Assembly (NCBI GenBank): GCA_963790415.1 | Contig: CAWBOK010000009.1 | Coordinates: 1 to 64,000, forward strand | DNA: 64,000 bases | From: JAJZQZ01 sp963790415 | Lineage (GTDB): Bacteria > Actinomycetota > Thermoleophilia > RBG-16-64-13 | Direction: 5' to 3' | Shown: piece after piece, positions 28,305 to 38,028 of the stretch | Layout of the letters: each line of letters opens with the position of its first letter | How positions within the stretch are numbered: the stretch's first letter is position 1 | The notes under the pieces: model-generated | Seen by the model: only the letters and a program-made list of their open reading frames with translations | Databases searched by the model: none | Told to the model about the DNA's origin: nothing | Position numbers and translations under genes: made by a program

Positions 28305-28333
28305 AAGATACTTGACATCAAGGGATACGTCAA
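28305..28333 (-). promoter_or_regulatory. promoter with embedded MarR operator
   Basis: On the minus strand TTGACG (-35, 28333-28328), 17-bp spacer, TATCTT (-10, 28310-28305). The spacer holds the inverted repeat CTTGA-TG-TCAAG (28311-28322), so a bound MarR dimer would block RNA polymerase. It reads into the MarR-pirin-YceI operon. Confidence 0.65.
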
Positions 28334-28423
28334 GGTCCGGGGGGTGCCAAGATGCTCGAGATGTGAGAGCCTATACCGCCCCCAACATAAAGGGGGGAGG
28401 ACGTAGGTGCGAGTCGGAGGTGC

Positions 28424-29194
28424 GTGTTGACCGTTTCTTTTCGTAGTGCGCGTAGACGCGGGGGGCTATTCCTGCTCCTGATTATCGCCGCCGGACTGGT
28501 TCTTGGCCTGCTTGTGGCCGGCTGTGGCGGTGGGACGCAGGATCCGGCCGGCACGGACGATTCGTCAACCACGACCTCGGCGCTTGGTGGCACCGAGACC
28601 ACCGTTGCTTCCACGACCGGGACCGACGACACGTCACCCGACACGACCGCCGGCAGCACCGGCACGACGAATGGAGATACGGCTATGAGCGGCACGACCA
28701 CAGTACTCATCAAGACGTCCATGGGGGACATCACCGCCGAACTCGACGCGGACAAAGCCCCCTTGACGGTGGCCAACTTCCTTGGCTATGTCGCGGACGG
28801 CTCCTATGACGGCACCATCTTTCATCGCGTGATGGCCGGATTCATGATCCAAGGGGGAGGATTCACCCCCGACATGCAACAGAAGCCCACGCGTGCTCCT
28901 GTCAAGAACGAAGCCGACAACGGCCTGAAGAACCTGCGCGGCACTCTGGCCATGGCGCGCACCACCGTGGTGGATAGCGCGACCAGCCAGTTCTTCATCA
29001 ATGTGGTCGACAACGCGTTCCTGGATTTCAAGGCCGCCACTCAGCAGGGATACGGGTACGCGGTCTTCGGTAAGGTGACCTCGGGCATGGACGTGGTCGA
29101 CGCCATCGTGGCCGTGCCGACGACGACTAAGGGCCCGAACCAGGACGTGCCGGTGACGCCCGTGGTCATCGAGAGCATAAAGGTGGTGGAGTAA
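28424..29194 (+). CDS. cyclophilin-type peptidyl-prolyl cis-trans isomerase lipoprotein
   Basis: 256 residues. N-terminal hydrophobic segment ending in lipobox LLVAGC, then a low-complexity Thr/Ser linker of about 55 residues, then a cyclophilin domain: TSMGDITAELDADKAPLTVA, SYDGTIFHRVMAGFMIQGGG (containing the catalytic FHRV-FMxQ motif), GTLAMARTT and SQFFINVVDN. Expected to assist folding of exported proteins outside the membrane. Start GTG 28424 or TTG 28427, both after GGAGG. The next gene begins 2 nt after its stop. Confidence 0.9.
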   Translation: MLTVSFRSARRRGGLFLLLIIAAGLVLGLLVAGCGGGTQDPAGTDDSSTTTSALGGTETTVASTTGTDDTSPDTTAGSTGTTNGDTAMSGTTTVLIKTSMGDITAELDADKAPLTVANFLGYVADGSYDGTIFHRVMAGFMIQGGGFTPDMQQKPTRAPVKNEADNGLKNLRGTLAMARTTVVDSATSQFFINVVDNAFLDFKAATQQGYGYAVFGKVTSGMDVVDAIVAVPTTTKGPNQDVPVTPVVIESIKVVE

Positions 29195-29196
29195 CC

Positions 29197-29778
29197 ATGG
29201 CGGACAAGCGGTCGCTGGGAGCACGGACCCTCCTGTATCCCGCTCCGGTACTCGTGGTCGGAACGTATGACGCAGAGGACAACCCGGACATCATGACGGT
29301 GGCTTGGGGAGGCATCGTGTGCTCCAAGCCACCGTGCGTGTCGGTCTGCATACGCGCGGGCAGGCTCTCTCACGCCAACATCATGCACCACCAGGCCTTC
29401 ACGGTGAGCCTGCCGGCTGCGCATCACGTGGCCGAGGCCGACTACATCGGCACCGTGTCGGGTCATGACGTCGACAAGTTCGCCGCGACCGGTCTCACCC
29501 CGGTGCGGGCGGAACACGTGCATGCGCCGGGAGTGGGCGAGTTCCCGGTGGTCCTGGAGTGCCGGGTGGTCCACGTGGCCGAACTGGGCGCGCACACGAT
29601 GTTCGTGGGTGAGATCCTCGACGTGAAAGCCGACGAGACCGTACTTGGCCCCGACGGCAAGGTAGACCTGGACGCGGCGGGGCTCGTGACCTATATCCCC
29701 GGCGCGGAGACGTACTACGGACTGGGACCATCCCTGGGGCATGCCTTCTCCGTGGGCAAGAAGTTCAAGGCGGACTGA
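29197..29778 (+). CDS. flavin reductase / flavoredoxin-family FMN-binding protein
   Basis: 193 residues with the flavin reductase-like fold: LLYPAPVLVVGTYDAEDNPD, IMTVAWGGIVCSKPPCVSVC, LSHANIMHHQAFTVSLPAAH and the C-terminal TYIPGAETYYGLGPSLGHAF. Members bind FMN and act as flavoredoxins or reductases in anaerobes. It is tightly linked to the cyclophilin gene, probably only by co-transcription. Could supply electrons to flavoenzymes such as the OYE-like protein, but nothing in the sequence proves that. Confidence 0.88.
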   Translation: MADKRSLGARTLLYPAPVLVVGTYDAEDNPDIMTVAWGGIVCSKPPCVSVCIRAGRLSHANIMHHQAFTVSLPAAHHVAEADYIGTVSGHDVDKFAATGLTPVRAEHVHAPGVGEFPVVLECRVVHVAELGAHTMFVGEILDVKADETVLGPDGKVDLDAAGLVTYIPGAETYYGLGPSLGHAFSVGKKFKAD

Positions 29779-29806
29779 GTCCACGTGAGGATGTAGGCGG
29801 GCGACG

Positions 29807-31453
29807 ATGGAAGCGGCGGTACCCGCAGACGGCGGCCGTAGGAAATGGTACGTCCTGGCGGCACTCGCGCTGGGCATGTTCATGGCCCTGCTCGACGCTA
29901 CCATCGTCAATATCGCCGTGCCGGCGATCATCACCGATCTCGGCACCTCGATCACCCAAGTCTCGTGGGTCCTCAACGCGTATAACATAACGCTCGTCGT
30001 GCTCTTCCTGTCGATGGGGCGGATCGCCGATCGATACGGCAAGAAGCGGGTATTCCTTGCCGGACTCGTCATCTTTACGCTCTTCTCCCTGGCGTGTGGG
30101 TTCGCGCCGAACATCCAGTTCCTGATCGCGTTCCGGGTCGGACAGGCGGTGGGCGCCGCCGGAATGGTCCCTGTCTCGCTGGCCATCATGCTCGGCGTGT
30201 TCCCGCGCAGCCAACACGGCATGGCCGTGGGCATCTGGGGGGCCGTGGGATCCATCGCCGCCGCGCTCGGACCCGGTTTGGGGGGAGTGCTGGTGACCTA
30301 CGGGTCGTGGCACTGGATCTTCTTCGTCAACGTGCCGATCGGCATTGCCGCCTTCGTGGCGGCCGTGATACTCGTGCCAGAGAGTCGCGGAGGAGAACGG
30401 GCCGGTTCCGGTGTGGATGTGCCGGGCATCGCCCTCTCGGCCGTGGGCATCTTTGCCCTCACGCTGGCTCTTGTGCAGGGTAATCAATGGGGTTGGACGT
30501 CGGCAAGAATACTCGGGTTGGTCGCCCTGTGGGCGGTCACTGTGGCACTCTTCGTGGTGTGGGAGCTGCGGACCTCGTCTCCCATGCTCGACCTGCGTCT
30601 GTTCCGCATCAGGCCCTTCACGGCGGCGAACGCGAGCATGCTCCTTGTAGGCACGGCCATGGGTGGCGCCATATTCCTGCTGGTGATCTTCATGGTCACT
30701 GTCATGGGTTACAGCGAACTTCGCGCGGCCCTCTCGATAACGCCACTCCCACTCACGGCGCTCGTGTTGGCCCCGTTCGTCGGCCGTCGCGTGGACAAGG
30801 TGGGCCCCCGAGGTGCGGCCGCCGCGGGTGGCCTGTTCTTCACTGCCGGACTGGTGGCCCTTGCGTTCCTCGACGCGTCCGCCACTACGGGCGATGTCAT
30901 CTGGAGGGTGATGCTGATCGGCGCCGGTATCGCCTTCTCGATGCCTACACTCATGTCGGCCGGTATGACCTCGTTGCCCGACCGCGTGCGCGGAGTGGGA
31001 TCGGGCGTGCTGAACACCTCCCGCCAGATGGGCTTCGTGCTCGGCGTCGCGGTTCTGGTGGGGATCTTCTCGCACACCACCGAGGCCGCCGTGACGACCG
31101 CGGTCGCGGAAGCCGCTGTCTACGTGCAGTCCCAGCCTCAGATACCCGCGGCTGTCAAACCTCAGATCGTCGCCGGGATCGAGAAGACCGCCGCCACCAG
31201 GGTCAGCCGGGGGGCCGGCGGGGGCGGGTCGGTGGGCGACTTCCTGGCGGGCACTCCGGCTCCTCCGCCCGGGTCGCCACAGGAGCAGACTATGAGGTCG
31301 CTCGCGAGTACGATCGGCCAGATCTTCAGGACGAACCTGGGTCATGCCTTCTTCTGGCCCTACATCGCGGCGGCGCTCGCGGCGTTGCTGTCTGTCGTGC
31401 CCTCGCTTTTCACCGGGCGACGCCTGGGAGAGCAACTGGGGCGCGAGATCTAG
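29807..31453 (+). CDS. MFS drug transporter, EmrB/QacA (DHA2, 14-TM) family
   Basis: 548 residues with about 14 TM segments. DHA2 signatures: FMALLDATIVNIAVPAIITD in TM1, ISQ-type TM2 region ITQVSWVLNAYNITLVVLFL, GRIADRYGKKRVFLAG loop motif A, FRVGQAVGAAGMVPVSLAIM and motif C-like GPGLGGVLVTYGSWHWIFFV. A 50-residue Gly/Pro-rich insert (GGGGSVGDFLAGTPAPPPGS) lies before the last TM. Proton-driven export of hydrophobic compounds is the usual role. A 159-bp repeat starts 2 nt after its stop. Confidence 0.92.
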   Translation: MEAAVPADGGRRKWYVLAALALGMFMALLDATIVNIAVPAIITDLGTSITQVSWVLNAYNITLVVLFLSMGRIADRYGKKRVFLAGLVIFTLFSLACGFAPNIQFLIAFRVGQAVGAAGMVPVSLAIMLGVFPRSQHGMAVGIWGAVGSIAAALGPGLGGVLVTYGSWHWIFFVNVPIGIAAFVAAVILVPESRGGERAGSGVDVPGIALSAVGIFALTLALVQGNQWGWTSARILGLVALWAVTVALFVVWELRTSSPMLDLRLFRIRPFTAANASMLLVGTAMGGAIFLLVIFMVTVMGYSELRAALSITPLPLTALVLAPFVGRRVDKVGPRGAAAAGGLFFTAGLVALAFLDASATTGDVIWRVMLIGAGIAFSMPTLMSAGMTSLPDRVRGVGSGVLNTSRQMGFVLGVAVLVGIFSHTTEAAVTTAVAEAAVYVQSQPQIPAAVKPQIVAGIEKTAATRVSRGAGGGGSVGDFLAGTPAPPPGSPQEQTMRSLASTIGQIFRTNLGHAFFWPYIAAALAALLSVVPSLFTGRRLGEQLGREI

Positions 31454-31454
31454 G

Positions 31455-31613
31455 AGGCTGTTGAAGACCGAAGCCTTGGCCGCCAGGACGCACTGGCCGG
31501 CGCGATACGGCGTCCTCGGTCGCGCACGTAGCGCTGCTACGAGCGCTTCCTGCGTCCTTGTCTCACGCGTGCCCATCGCGCCCTGGAGGCGAAGCGTCAC
31601 TCTTCAACAGCCT
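31455..31613 (+). repeat. 159-bp dispersed element with terminal inverted repeats, copy 2
   Basis: Perfect 13-bp terminal inverted repeats (AGGCTGTTGAAGA and its complement 31601-31613). Highly similar along its length to the copy at 60185, with shared blocks such as CACTGGCCGGCGCGATACGG. It begins right after the TAG of the MFS gene and separates it from the convergent acetolactate synthase gene, where it may end transcription from both sides. Confidence 0.85.
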
Positions 31614-31691
31614 GCCAGGAGGCTCTGGTCGCCCGAGTCTGGCGGCCGGTGCCCGGCACGGCGGCGTCCCGCGCGTTCCATGGCGTCCGGC

Positions 31692-33330
31692 CTACCCCGT
31701 GCAGATCAACCGCCCCAGCCTCTCGGTGAGCTTCAGGTTCTCTCGGTAGTCGACCGGACAGTCGATCACGGACACGGTGGAGTCGGCCAGGGCCTGCGAC
31801 AGGATGGGGGCCAGGTCCTCGGCGGCTTCCACCCGGTAGCCACGCGCGCCGAAGCTTTCCGCGTAGCGTACGAAATCGGGGTTGGTGAGAGCCACGTTCG
31901 ACTCGCGCCCGAAGTGGCTCAGCTGTTTCCAACGGATGAGGCCGTAGCTGTCGTCGTTCCAGATCAGCACCACGAAAGAGACGCCCAGTCGCATGGCCGT
32001 CTCGATCTCCTGCGAGTTCATCAGGAAGCCGGCGTCACCGGTGACCGCGACGATCGTGCTGTCGGGTCGCGCCAGTTTGGCCGCGAGCGCCCCGGGGACC
32101 GCGATGCCCATGGCGGCGAAGCCGTTGGAGATGATGCAGGTGTTGGGTCGCTCCGCTTGGTAGAGGCGAGCCATCCACATCTTGTGCGCTCCCACGTCGC
32201 AGATGACGATGTCCTCGGGTGCGAGTGCGCGGCGCAGATCGTGAATGATCTTCTGCGGCGTCACCGGTGATCCACGGTCCGAGGCGTGGTCTGCGGTCTC
32301 TTCCAGGATGATCCGCCTCAGATCCTGGTCGGCCGCGGGCCCCGGGTGGCGACGGGCCTGGGAGGCTATGTCGCGCAGGGCCGCCCCGATGTCGCCGATG
32401 ACGCCGCACTCTACGATGTAATGCTCGTCGACCTCTGCCGGGGAGGAGTGTGATGTTGACGATCTTGCGGTCGTCGTCGCGGTGCCACAGGTGGGGGTGA
32501 TACTCCACGATGTCGTAGCCCACGCAGATGATCACGTCGGCGCGCTCGAATCCGCAGGATACGTAGTCGTCGGACTGCAGGCCGACCGCGCCCAGACAGA
32601 GCGGGTCGGAGAAGGGGATCACTCCCTTGGCCATGAAGGTCGTGGCCACCGGGATGTTGAGGCGCTCGGCGAACCCCACCAGGTCGGCTGAAGCCCCGGC
32701 TCGGACGACACCGTTGCCGGCCATGATGAGCGGCGACCTGGCCTCCGAGATGATGCGGGCGGCTTGGGCAACTTTGTCCGGCGCGGGGACCGGGGGAGTG
32801 GCGCTCTGGACCCGCAAGGGGGTCTTGTCGAGTATCTCCGCGGCCGCCACATTCTCCGGGAACTCGACGAAGCTGCACCCGGGCTTCTCGGTCTGCGCGA
32901 CCTTGAAGGCCTTTCGTACGATCTCGGGGATGGTCTCGGGGGCTCGAATCTGCGCTCCGTACTTGGTGACCGGCTCGAACAGTCGCACCAAGTCGACCAC
33001 CTGGTGGCTCTCCTTGTGCAGTCGGGTGGTGGCCGCCTGCCCGGCTATGGCGACCACCGGGGCGCCATCCATGTTGGCGTCGGCGACACCGGTGACGAGG
33101 TTGGTCGCTCCCGGTCCCAGCGTTGAGAGGCATACCCCCGCGCGGCCGGTCAGGCGCCCGTGCACGTCCGCCATGAAGGCGGCCCCCTGCTCGTGCCGGG
33201 TGGTGACGAAACGGATGCGACTGTCGAGAAGGGCATCCATGACGTCGAGGTTCTCTTCGCCGGGAATGCCGAAGATAGTGTCGACACCCTCGTTCTCCAG
33301 GCAGCGGACGAACAGGTCGGCGGCTCTCAC
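31692..33330 (-). CDS. alsS: acetolactate synthase, catabolic AlsS-like (TPP enzyme), one frameshift
   Basis: 545 residues after correcting one base near 32440. Opening ADLFVRCLENEGVDTIFGIP then GEENLDVMDAL holds the TPP-activating Glu. GATNLVTGVADANMDGAPVV, the central domain ARSPLIMAGNGVVRAGASAD, and the TPP-binding GDAGFLMNSQEIETAMRLGV plus VVLIWNDDSYGLIRWKQ follow. Condenses two pyruvates to acetolactate for acetoin or overflow metabolism; the anabolic FAD-type enzyme is usually longer and paired with a small subunit, absent here. GTG 33330 follows AAGGAG. Could be another benzoylformate-decarboxylase-type TPP enzyme, but the EENLD start favours AlsS. Confidence 0.85.
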
Positions 33331-33436
33331 AGCGTGCTCCTTGCGCTCGCATCGGTCAGTCGCGTGTATTCTTCGAAGGTGCCCTTCAGGCACGACCGAG
33401 TAACCTCGACTTCCGAGATAGAGCGGGGGACGCGCC

Positions 33437-33844
33437 ATGACTGACCCAAGACATGCGGGGGCGCTGACCACGACGCTGCTGCTCGCGCCCGCCGTGACGG
33501 CGTGCGTCCTCCTGGCTGCGCACTTCTTGCGCTTCTATGCGTTCGGCATCGTCGGCTTCTGCCTTCTGCTGCCGTTCCTGCTGCTGGTGCGGCGGAGGTG
33601 GGCGGCCAGGATCGTGCAGATCGTGCTGCTGCTGGGCGCCCTGGTCTGGGGCAGGGCAGGATACGTGTTCGCGCACCAACGGATGCAGGCGGGCGAGCCA
33701 TGGGGGCGGCTGGTGATCATCATCGGGGGAGTGACTCTCTACACGTTGGTCGCCGCCGTGCTGTTCGAGACACCATCCCTGCGCCGGCGCTACGGTCTGC
33801 GCACGGGCGACCTGTTCTCCGCGGCCCCGGTGGATCGTGGGTAG
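33437..33844 (+). CDS. small integral membrane protein, unknown
   Basis: 135 residues with four hydrophobic segments (TTTLLLAPAVTACVLLAAHF, FGIVGFCLLLPFLLLV, IVQIVLLLGALVWG, LVIIIGGVTLYTLVAAVLFE) and basic loops. No family recognised. Divergent from the acetolactate synthase gene and convergent with the MFS gene downstream, so it stands alone. The clear hydrophobic periodicity and an ATG in a good context argue that it is real. Confidence 0.65.
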   Translation: MTDPRHAGALTTTLLLAPAVTACVLLAAHFLRFYAFGIVGFCLLLPFLLLVRRRWAARIVQIVLLLGALVWGRAGYVFAHQRMQAGEPWGRLVIIIGGVTLYTLVAAVLFETPSLRRRYGLRTGDLFSAAPVDRG

Positions 33845-33865
33845 TAGTCTATTGCGGGACGTCCG

Positions 33866-35114
33866 CTATGGCGACGGAGCGTGCTGCAACCGCTTCCACT
33901 CTCGTGCCAGCGTCGGGGCGGTGACCACCAGCCCGATCAGGGACACGACCCCTCCTACCGCGATCGTGTATCCGGAGATCACGTGATAGAGGAGCGGCGA
34001 GAGCAGCGTGCCCATGAGGGCGGCGAGCTGCATGGATGACGACTCCAGCCCCTGGATGGTGCCCAGCCAGCGCCGAGGGCTCACCTGCACCAGAAACGCC
34101 TGTTGGGCCGGATACGACCAGGCGACGGCCAGACCTTCGATCACGCAGAAGACCAAGAACACCATGAGGTTGCGGGTGATCCCATACACGATCCACGCCA
34201 GCGACGACACCGCGAGGCCGGAATACATCAACAGGAAGCGGCTGTGCCGATCGGCCAGGCGACCCCCCGCGAACGCCAACAACATGGGCAGGCTGAAGGC
34301 GATCCACGTGAGCCCCACGAAGTTCATCGGTCGCTCCGAGATGGCGCAGCCAGAGACTCCAGAGGACCTCCCACACTCCGGTGGCGAAGCCCACGGTGGC
34401 AGCGACGACAAGAAAGGCGGCCACGGGCCGGGTGACCAACGATCTGTAGGGTGGACGCTCGGCGCCGTCGAGACGCCGCCGACGGGCGTGCTCAGGTTCC
34501 CGGATGGTGAACAGAAGCGCCACCGCGGTGATCGCCGCGGCCACGCTCCCGAACAGGAAGATGGCGTAGAACGCCGACCGACCGTGGCCGCCTCCCAGCG
34601 CGTACAACGGCACGGCCAGTGCGGGGCCCGAGGCGAGACCGCCGAATTGTGCGGTCGTCAGCCAGCCGTAGGCCTGGCTGCGGGTGGCCTCGGTCGTGAT
34701 GTCGGCGATGAAGGCTTTGCCCGCGGGCATGACCGCGGCGGCTCCGATGCCTTCGAGCAGCCGGAATAGCACGAACCACCCGGCCGAGGTGGTCGTGACA
34801 AAGAGGAAGCTGGCAGCGGCGTACAGACCGACGCCGAATATGAGTACGGGCTTTCTGCCGATGCGGTCACTGAGGGCGCCCATCGGTGACGAGAACACGA
34901 AGGTGCCCACGTAGTAGGCCGCCGCGATGATGCCGATCAGACCCACCGAGGCGTGGGCTTCCTCCTGGAGGAACACCGGCAGATACGGCAGGATCGCCCC
35001 GAAGCCCGCCCACACGACAAAACTCGCCACGCATACGACTACCAGCTGGCGATAGTCGGGTTGTGTGTCTGCATGCCGAACCGCAGGGTTATCCGTTGAT
35101 AGGGGTCGATCCAT
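33866..35114 (-). CDS. MFS transporter, DHA1-type, one frameshift
   Basis: 415 residues after removing an inserted base near 34343. Twelve TM segments; LVVVCVASFVVWAGFGAILP in TM1, motif A as GALSDRIGRKPVLIFGVGLY, FRLLEGIGAAAVMPAGKAFI (TM4) and a second-half motif A-like GGRLADRHSRFLLMYSG. Typical of multidrug or sugar efflux permeases. ATG 35114 is taken as start, with the first TM about 25 residues in; an upstream in-frame start at 35171 would add a Cys-rich leader. Divergent from DUF89. Confidence 0.85.
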
Positions 35115-35259
35115 CTCCCGGCCTGTGTGAGGGGGCGCGGCACACGCCGAGCACATGGACAGACCCGGCACGGAAGCTTACTACTCCGGCCGCGGGACGA
35201 GAAGGGTGTGCCACCTGCTACTCTGGGAGCCGTCCAACATCGACCAGGGAGTTGCGAGA

Positions 35260-36134
35260 ATGCGGATGTGGCCGGAGTGCGCGCCGTGCATCGATGAGAT
35301 GATCTCGAAGGTCGCCCATTTGGCGCTCGACGACCAGGCAGTGGCTGAGTTCATGGAGGACGTCCGCCGTCTTCCCGCCTTGACAGAGCCCTCGAAAGCA
35401 TTTCGATCGCCCGAGGTAGTGCGCGACGCGTGGGCGCTGCTGGTCGCCCGCACGGGCGAGGTCGATCCTCTCGCCGACGTGAAGCGGCGGCAGAACGAAC
35501 TGGCCCTTGGCCTATTCGAGGCCGCGCGAACCAGTGTGTTCGAGAGCTCAGACCCCTTTGCGTCTGGCCGTGAGGTTCGCCGCCGCCGGGAACACGCTCG
35601 ACGCGATGGTGGATGTGACCGGCGGTCCGAGGGCCGATCTTCCCGATACGGTGGCCACGATGCGCGTGGACGCCGATCGCGTGGAGGTCTTCCGTGCCCG
35701 GGTCGCCCGGGCGAAGAGCATCGTCTACTTCGGGGACAACTGCGGGGAGATCGTCTTCGACCGTCTTCTCTTGGAGGTGATCGAAGCCGCGGCCGCCGTT
35801 CAGGTCACCTTCGTAACCCGCGAAGTGCCCGTGATCAACGACGCCACCATCACCGAGGCCCTCGTCGTCGGCCTGGACGCCGTGGCCGACGTTGTCGGGA
35901 ACGGCATCGCCGAGCCTCTCCCCGGGACCGATCTGAGCAAGGTGTCGGAACGGGTGAGGGGATTGGTCGAGGAGGCCGACTTGGTCATCTCGAAAGGCGG
36001 TGCCAACTACGAGATGCTCGACGAGGAGCCTGCGTTGGCGGGAAAGACCACGTTCGTCCTGTTCGGCAAGTGCGATCCCTCTGTGCGGATCCCACGGCGT
36101 CGAGCGGGACGACTTGATCGTGTTCAACTACTGA
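35260..36134 (+). CDS. DUF89 / ARMT1-like damage-control phosphatase family protein, two frameshifts
   Basis: 290 residues after correcting inserted bases near 35562 and 36078. The N-terminal MRMWPECAPCIDEMI holds the CxxC of prokaryotic DUF89 proteins; LAVRFAAAGNTLD, SIVYFGDNCGEIVFDRLLLE (metal/phosphate site with Asp-Asn) and EADLVISKGGANYEMLDEEP, KTTFVLFGKCDP are family landmarks. Members are metal-dependent phosphatases thought to remove damaged phospho-metabolites. ATG 35260 is chosen because GGGAG precedes it and the CxxC comes straight after. A strong hairpin follows. Confidence 0.85.
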
Positions 36135-36157
36135 CGAGGAATCGTCGGGGAAGAGGT

Positions 36158-36191
36158 AGACGGCGGGGGCTCTGGCAAGCCCCCGCCGTCT
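36158..36191 (+). terminator. strong hairpin terminator after DUF89
   Basis: Perfect 14-bp stem (36158-36171 with 36178-36191) and a 6-nt loop CTGGCA, 23 nt after the stop. It lies between convergent genes and probably serves both. Confidence 0.85.
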
Positions 36192-36282
36192 TCGACACCC
36201 GGGATGGGCGGGCGTCAGGAGATGTGTACTAGACGATCGAGAGCGCGGGCGAATGCGCCTCGACCGTCTTCAGTGTCGGTAT

Positions 36283-37884
36283 CTAGCGAGGTGCCGGAGA
36301 ACTGGATTCGTGGTCGCTGCCATGTTCGTCGTCATGGTCTTCGTCCTTCGGGAGGAGCGTCCTGGTCGTCTGAACCGTGGGACTCTGGACCGCGAGAGTG
36401 TCCGAGGAGCGGGCGTACTTGTCCTTGGACACCACCAGCATGTAGGTCCCGTAGGGGATTCTGGAGAATGTGGCCACGCCGACGCTGTTCGTGTATCTCT
36501 CACGCTCGTCGGAACCGCGCTTTTTTAGCACAACCTTGGCGTGATTGATGGGGTTTCCAGCAGCGTTAACCACACGCACCACGACCTGCGCTCTGCCACC
36601 GCCCACTGTGTTAGCCGCGAACGTGACCGAGATGGTGTGATTGGCGGCTACAGCGTTGAAGGTGTAGCTGGTCGGGGCTCCTGTCACGGCGGTTCCGTCC
36701 ACCAGCACGCCGGCGACGTGATAACCCGCGGCAGGGGTCATGGTGAAGGTCAGGTTGGCTCCACCGGCCACCGTCCGGGCGCCGAGCGGGCTGATCGTGC
36801 CGTTCGCGCCGGTCGAGGAGGTGATGGTGTAGTTGGTGGTGTTAGCCGCGAACGTGACCGAGATGGTGTGATTGGCGGCTACAGCGTTGAAGGTGTAGCT
36901 GGTCGGGGCTCCTGTCACGGCGGTTCCGTCCACCAGCACGCCGGCGACGTGATAACCCGCGGCAGGGGTCATGGTGAAGGTCAGGTTGGCTCCACCGGCC
37001 ACCGTCCGGGCGCCGAGCGGGCTGATCGTGCCGTTCGCGCCGGTCGAGGAGGTGATGGTGTAGTTGGTGGTGTTAGCCGCGAACGTGACCGAGATGGTGT
37101 GATTGGCGGCTACAGCGTTGAAGGTGTAGCTGGTCGGGGCTCCTGTCACGGCGGTTCCGTCCACCAGCACGCCGGCGACGTGATAACCCGCGGCAGGGGT
37201 CATGGTGAAGGTCAGGTTGGCTCCACCGGCCACCGTCCGGGCGCCGAGCGGGCTGATCGTGCCGTTCGCACCGGTCGAGGAGGTGATGGTGTAGTTGGTG
37301 GTGTTAGCCGCGAACGTGACCGAGATGGTGTGATTGGCGGCTACAGCGTTGAAGGTGTAGCTGGTCGGGGCTCCTGTCACGGCGGTTCCGTCCACCAGCA
37401 CGCCGGCGACGTGATAACCCGCGGCAGGGGTCATGGTGAAGGTCAGGTTGGCTCCACCGGCCACCGTCTGGGCGCCGAGCGGGCTGATCGTGCCGTTCGC
37501 ACCGGTCGAGGCGGTGATGGTGTAGTTGGCAACGGGAACAGGGTGGCAGCCTTGGCAACCCGCCGACGGGTGGTCAGACGTTGGCACGGCCGCGATCACC
37601 ACGGCGCTGCCGTGGCACACTACGCACTTGGCGAGTGCCGGCGTGTCACCCACAGTCGCGTGACACACGGTGCAGGTAGAACGTGAGTGCGTTGGGTAGT
37701 TGGCGGCGACGTGAAGACCCGTGCCGACTGCTGTGGGGTGGCAATTCTGGCAGCCGTTGTTGAAGCCGCCACTGGTCGGGCTGTATGCGCCCGCCTGGTT
37801 ACCGCTGAGCCCGACGGCCACGAACACGGCCAGGATCACCAGCGCGGCGATAAGAATCGACGTCCTTTTCATTGACACCTTCAA
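36283..37884 (-). CDS. tetrahaem c-type cytochrome with four tandem InlB-type repeats and a carboxypeptidase-regulatory-like domain
   Basis: 533 residues. Residues 1-35 are a signal or anchor (SILIAALVILAVFVAVGLSG). The next 90 hold four CxxCH haem sites (CQNCH, CTVCH, CVVCH, CQGCH) plus extra histidines for distal ligation. Then come four 77-residue repeats (units such as GANGTISPLGARTVAGGANL, TFTMTPAAGYHVAGVLVDGT) of the bacterial InlB-B-like type, and an Ig-like domain (AQVVVRVVNAAGNPINHAKV) with an acidic His/Asp/Glu tail. Probably an exported surface cytochrome passing electrons across the envelope. Start TTG 37884 or ATG 37872, both with RBSs. No cytochrome maturation genes are in the window. 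Confidence 0.85.
   Translation of the reverse strand: MKVSMKRTSILIAALVILAVFVAVGLSGNQAGAYSPTSGGFNNGCQNCHPTAVGTGLHVAANYPTHSRSTCTVCHATVGDTPALAKCVVCHGSAVVIAAVPTSDHPSAGCQGCHPVPVANYTITASTGANGTISPLGAQTVAGGANLTFTMTPAAGYHVAGVLVDGTAVTGAPTSYTFNAVAANHTISVTFAANTTNYTITSSTGANGTISPLGARTVAGGANLTFTMTPAAGYHVAGVLVDGTAVTGAPTSYTFNAVAANHTISVTFAANTTNYTITSSTGANGTISPLGARTVAGGANLTFTMTPAAGYHVAGVLVDGTAVTGAPTSYTFNAVAANHTISVTFAANTTNYTITSSTGANGTISPLGARTVAGGANLTFTMTPAAGYHVAGVLVDGTAVTGAPTSYTFNAVAANHTISVTFAANTVGGGRAQVVVRVVNAAGNPINHAKVVLKKRGSDERERYTNSVGVATFSRIPYGTYMLVVSKDKYARSSDTLAVQSPTVQTTRTLLPKDEDHDDEHGSDHESSSPAPR
36610..37533 (-). repeat. four tandem 231-bp coding repeats in the cytochrome gene
   Basis: Identical landmarks recur at 36610, 36841, 37072 and 37303, exactly 231 bp apart, in frame (77 residues). 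The units differ at only a handful of positions (for example GTTCGCGCC versus GTTCGCACC, and GTCTGGGCG in the outermost unit). The near-identity at DNA level indicates recent duplication or gene conversion and a copy number likely to vary. Confidence 0.95.
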
Positions 37885-38028
37885 TTGTCACCTCTTTGTC
37901 CGTTTACAGTGCGGCCCCGAGGGGCTCTGCCGGTCGCCGAACGCAACCAGCTGCCGCCGCATTAAACGGTCCGGAACGCGCCAAAACCACTCAAATGAGA
38001 GGACTGTCACGAGCGCGTGAGAGCTCTC

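Noticed and set aside
36610..37533. Evenly spaced repeats that could suggest a CRISPR array
   Set aside because: Units are 231 bp, contiguous without unique spacers, and encode in-frame protein repeats.
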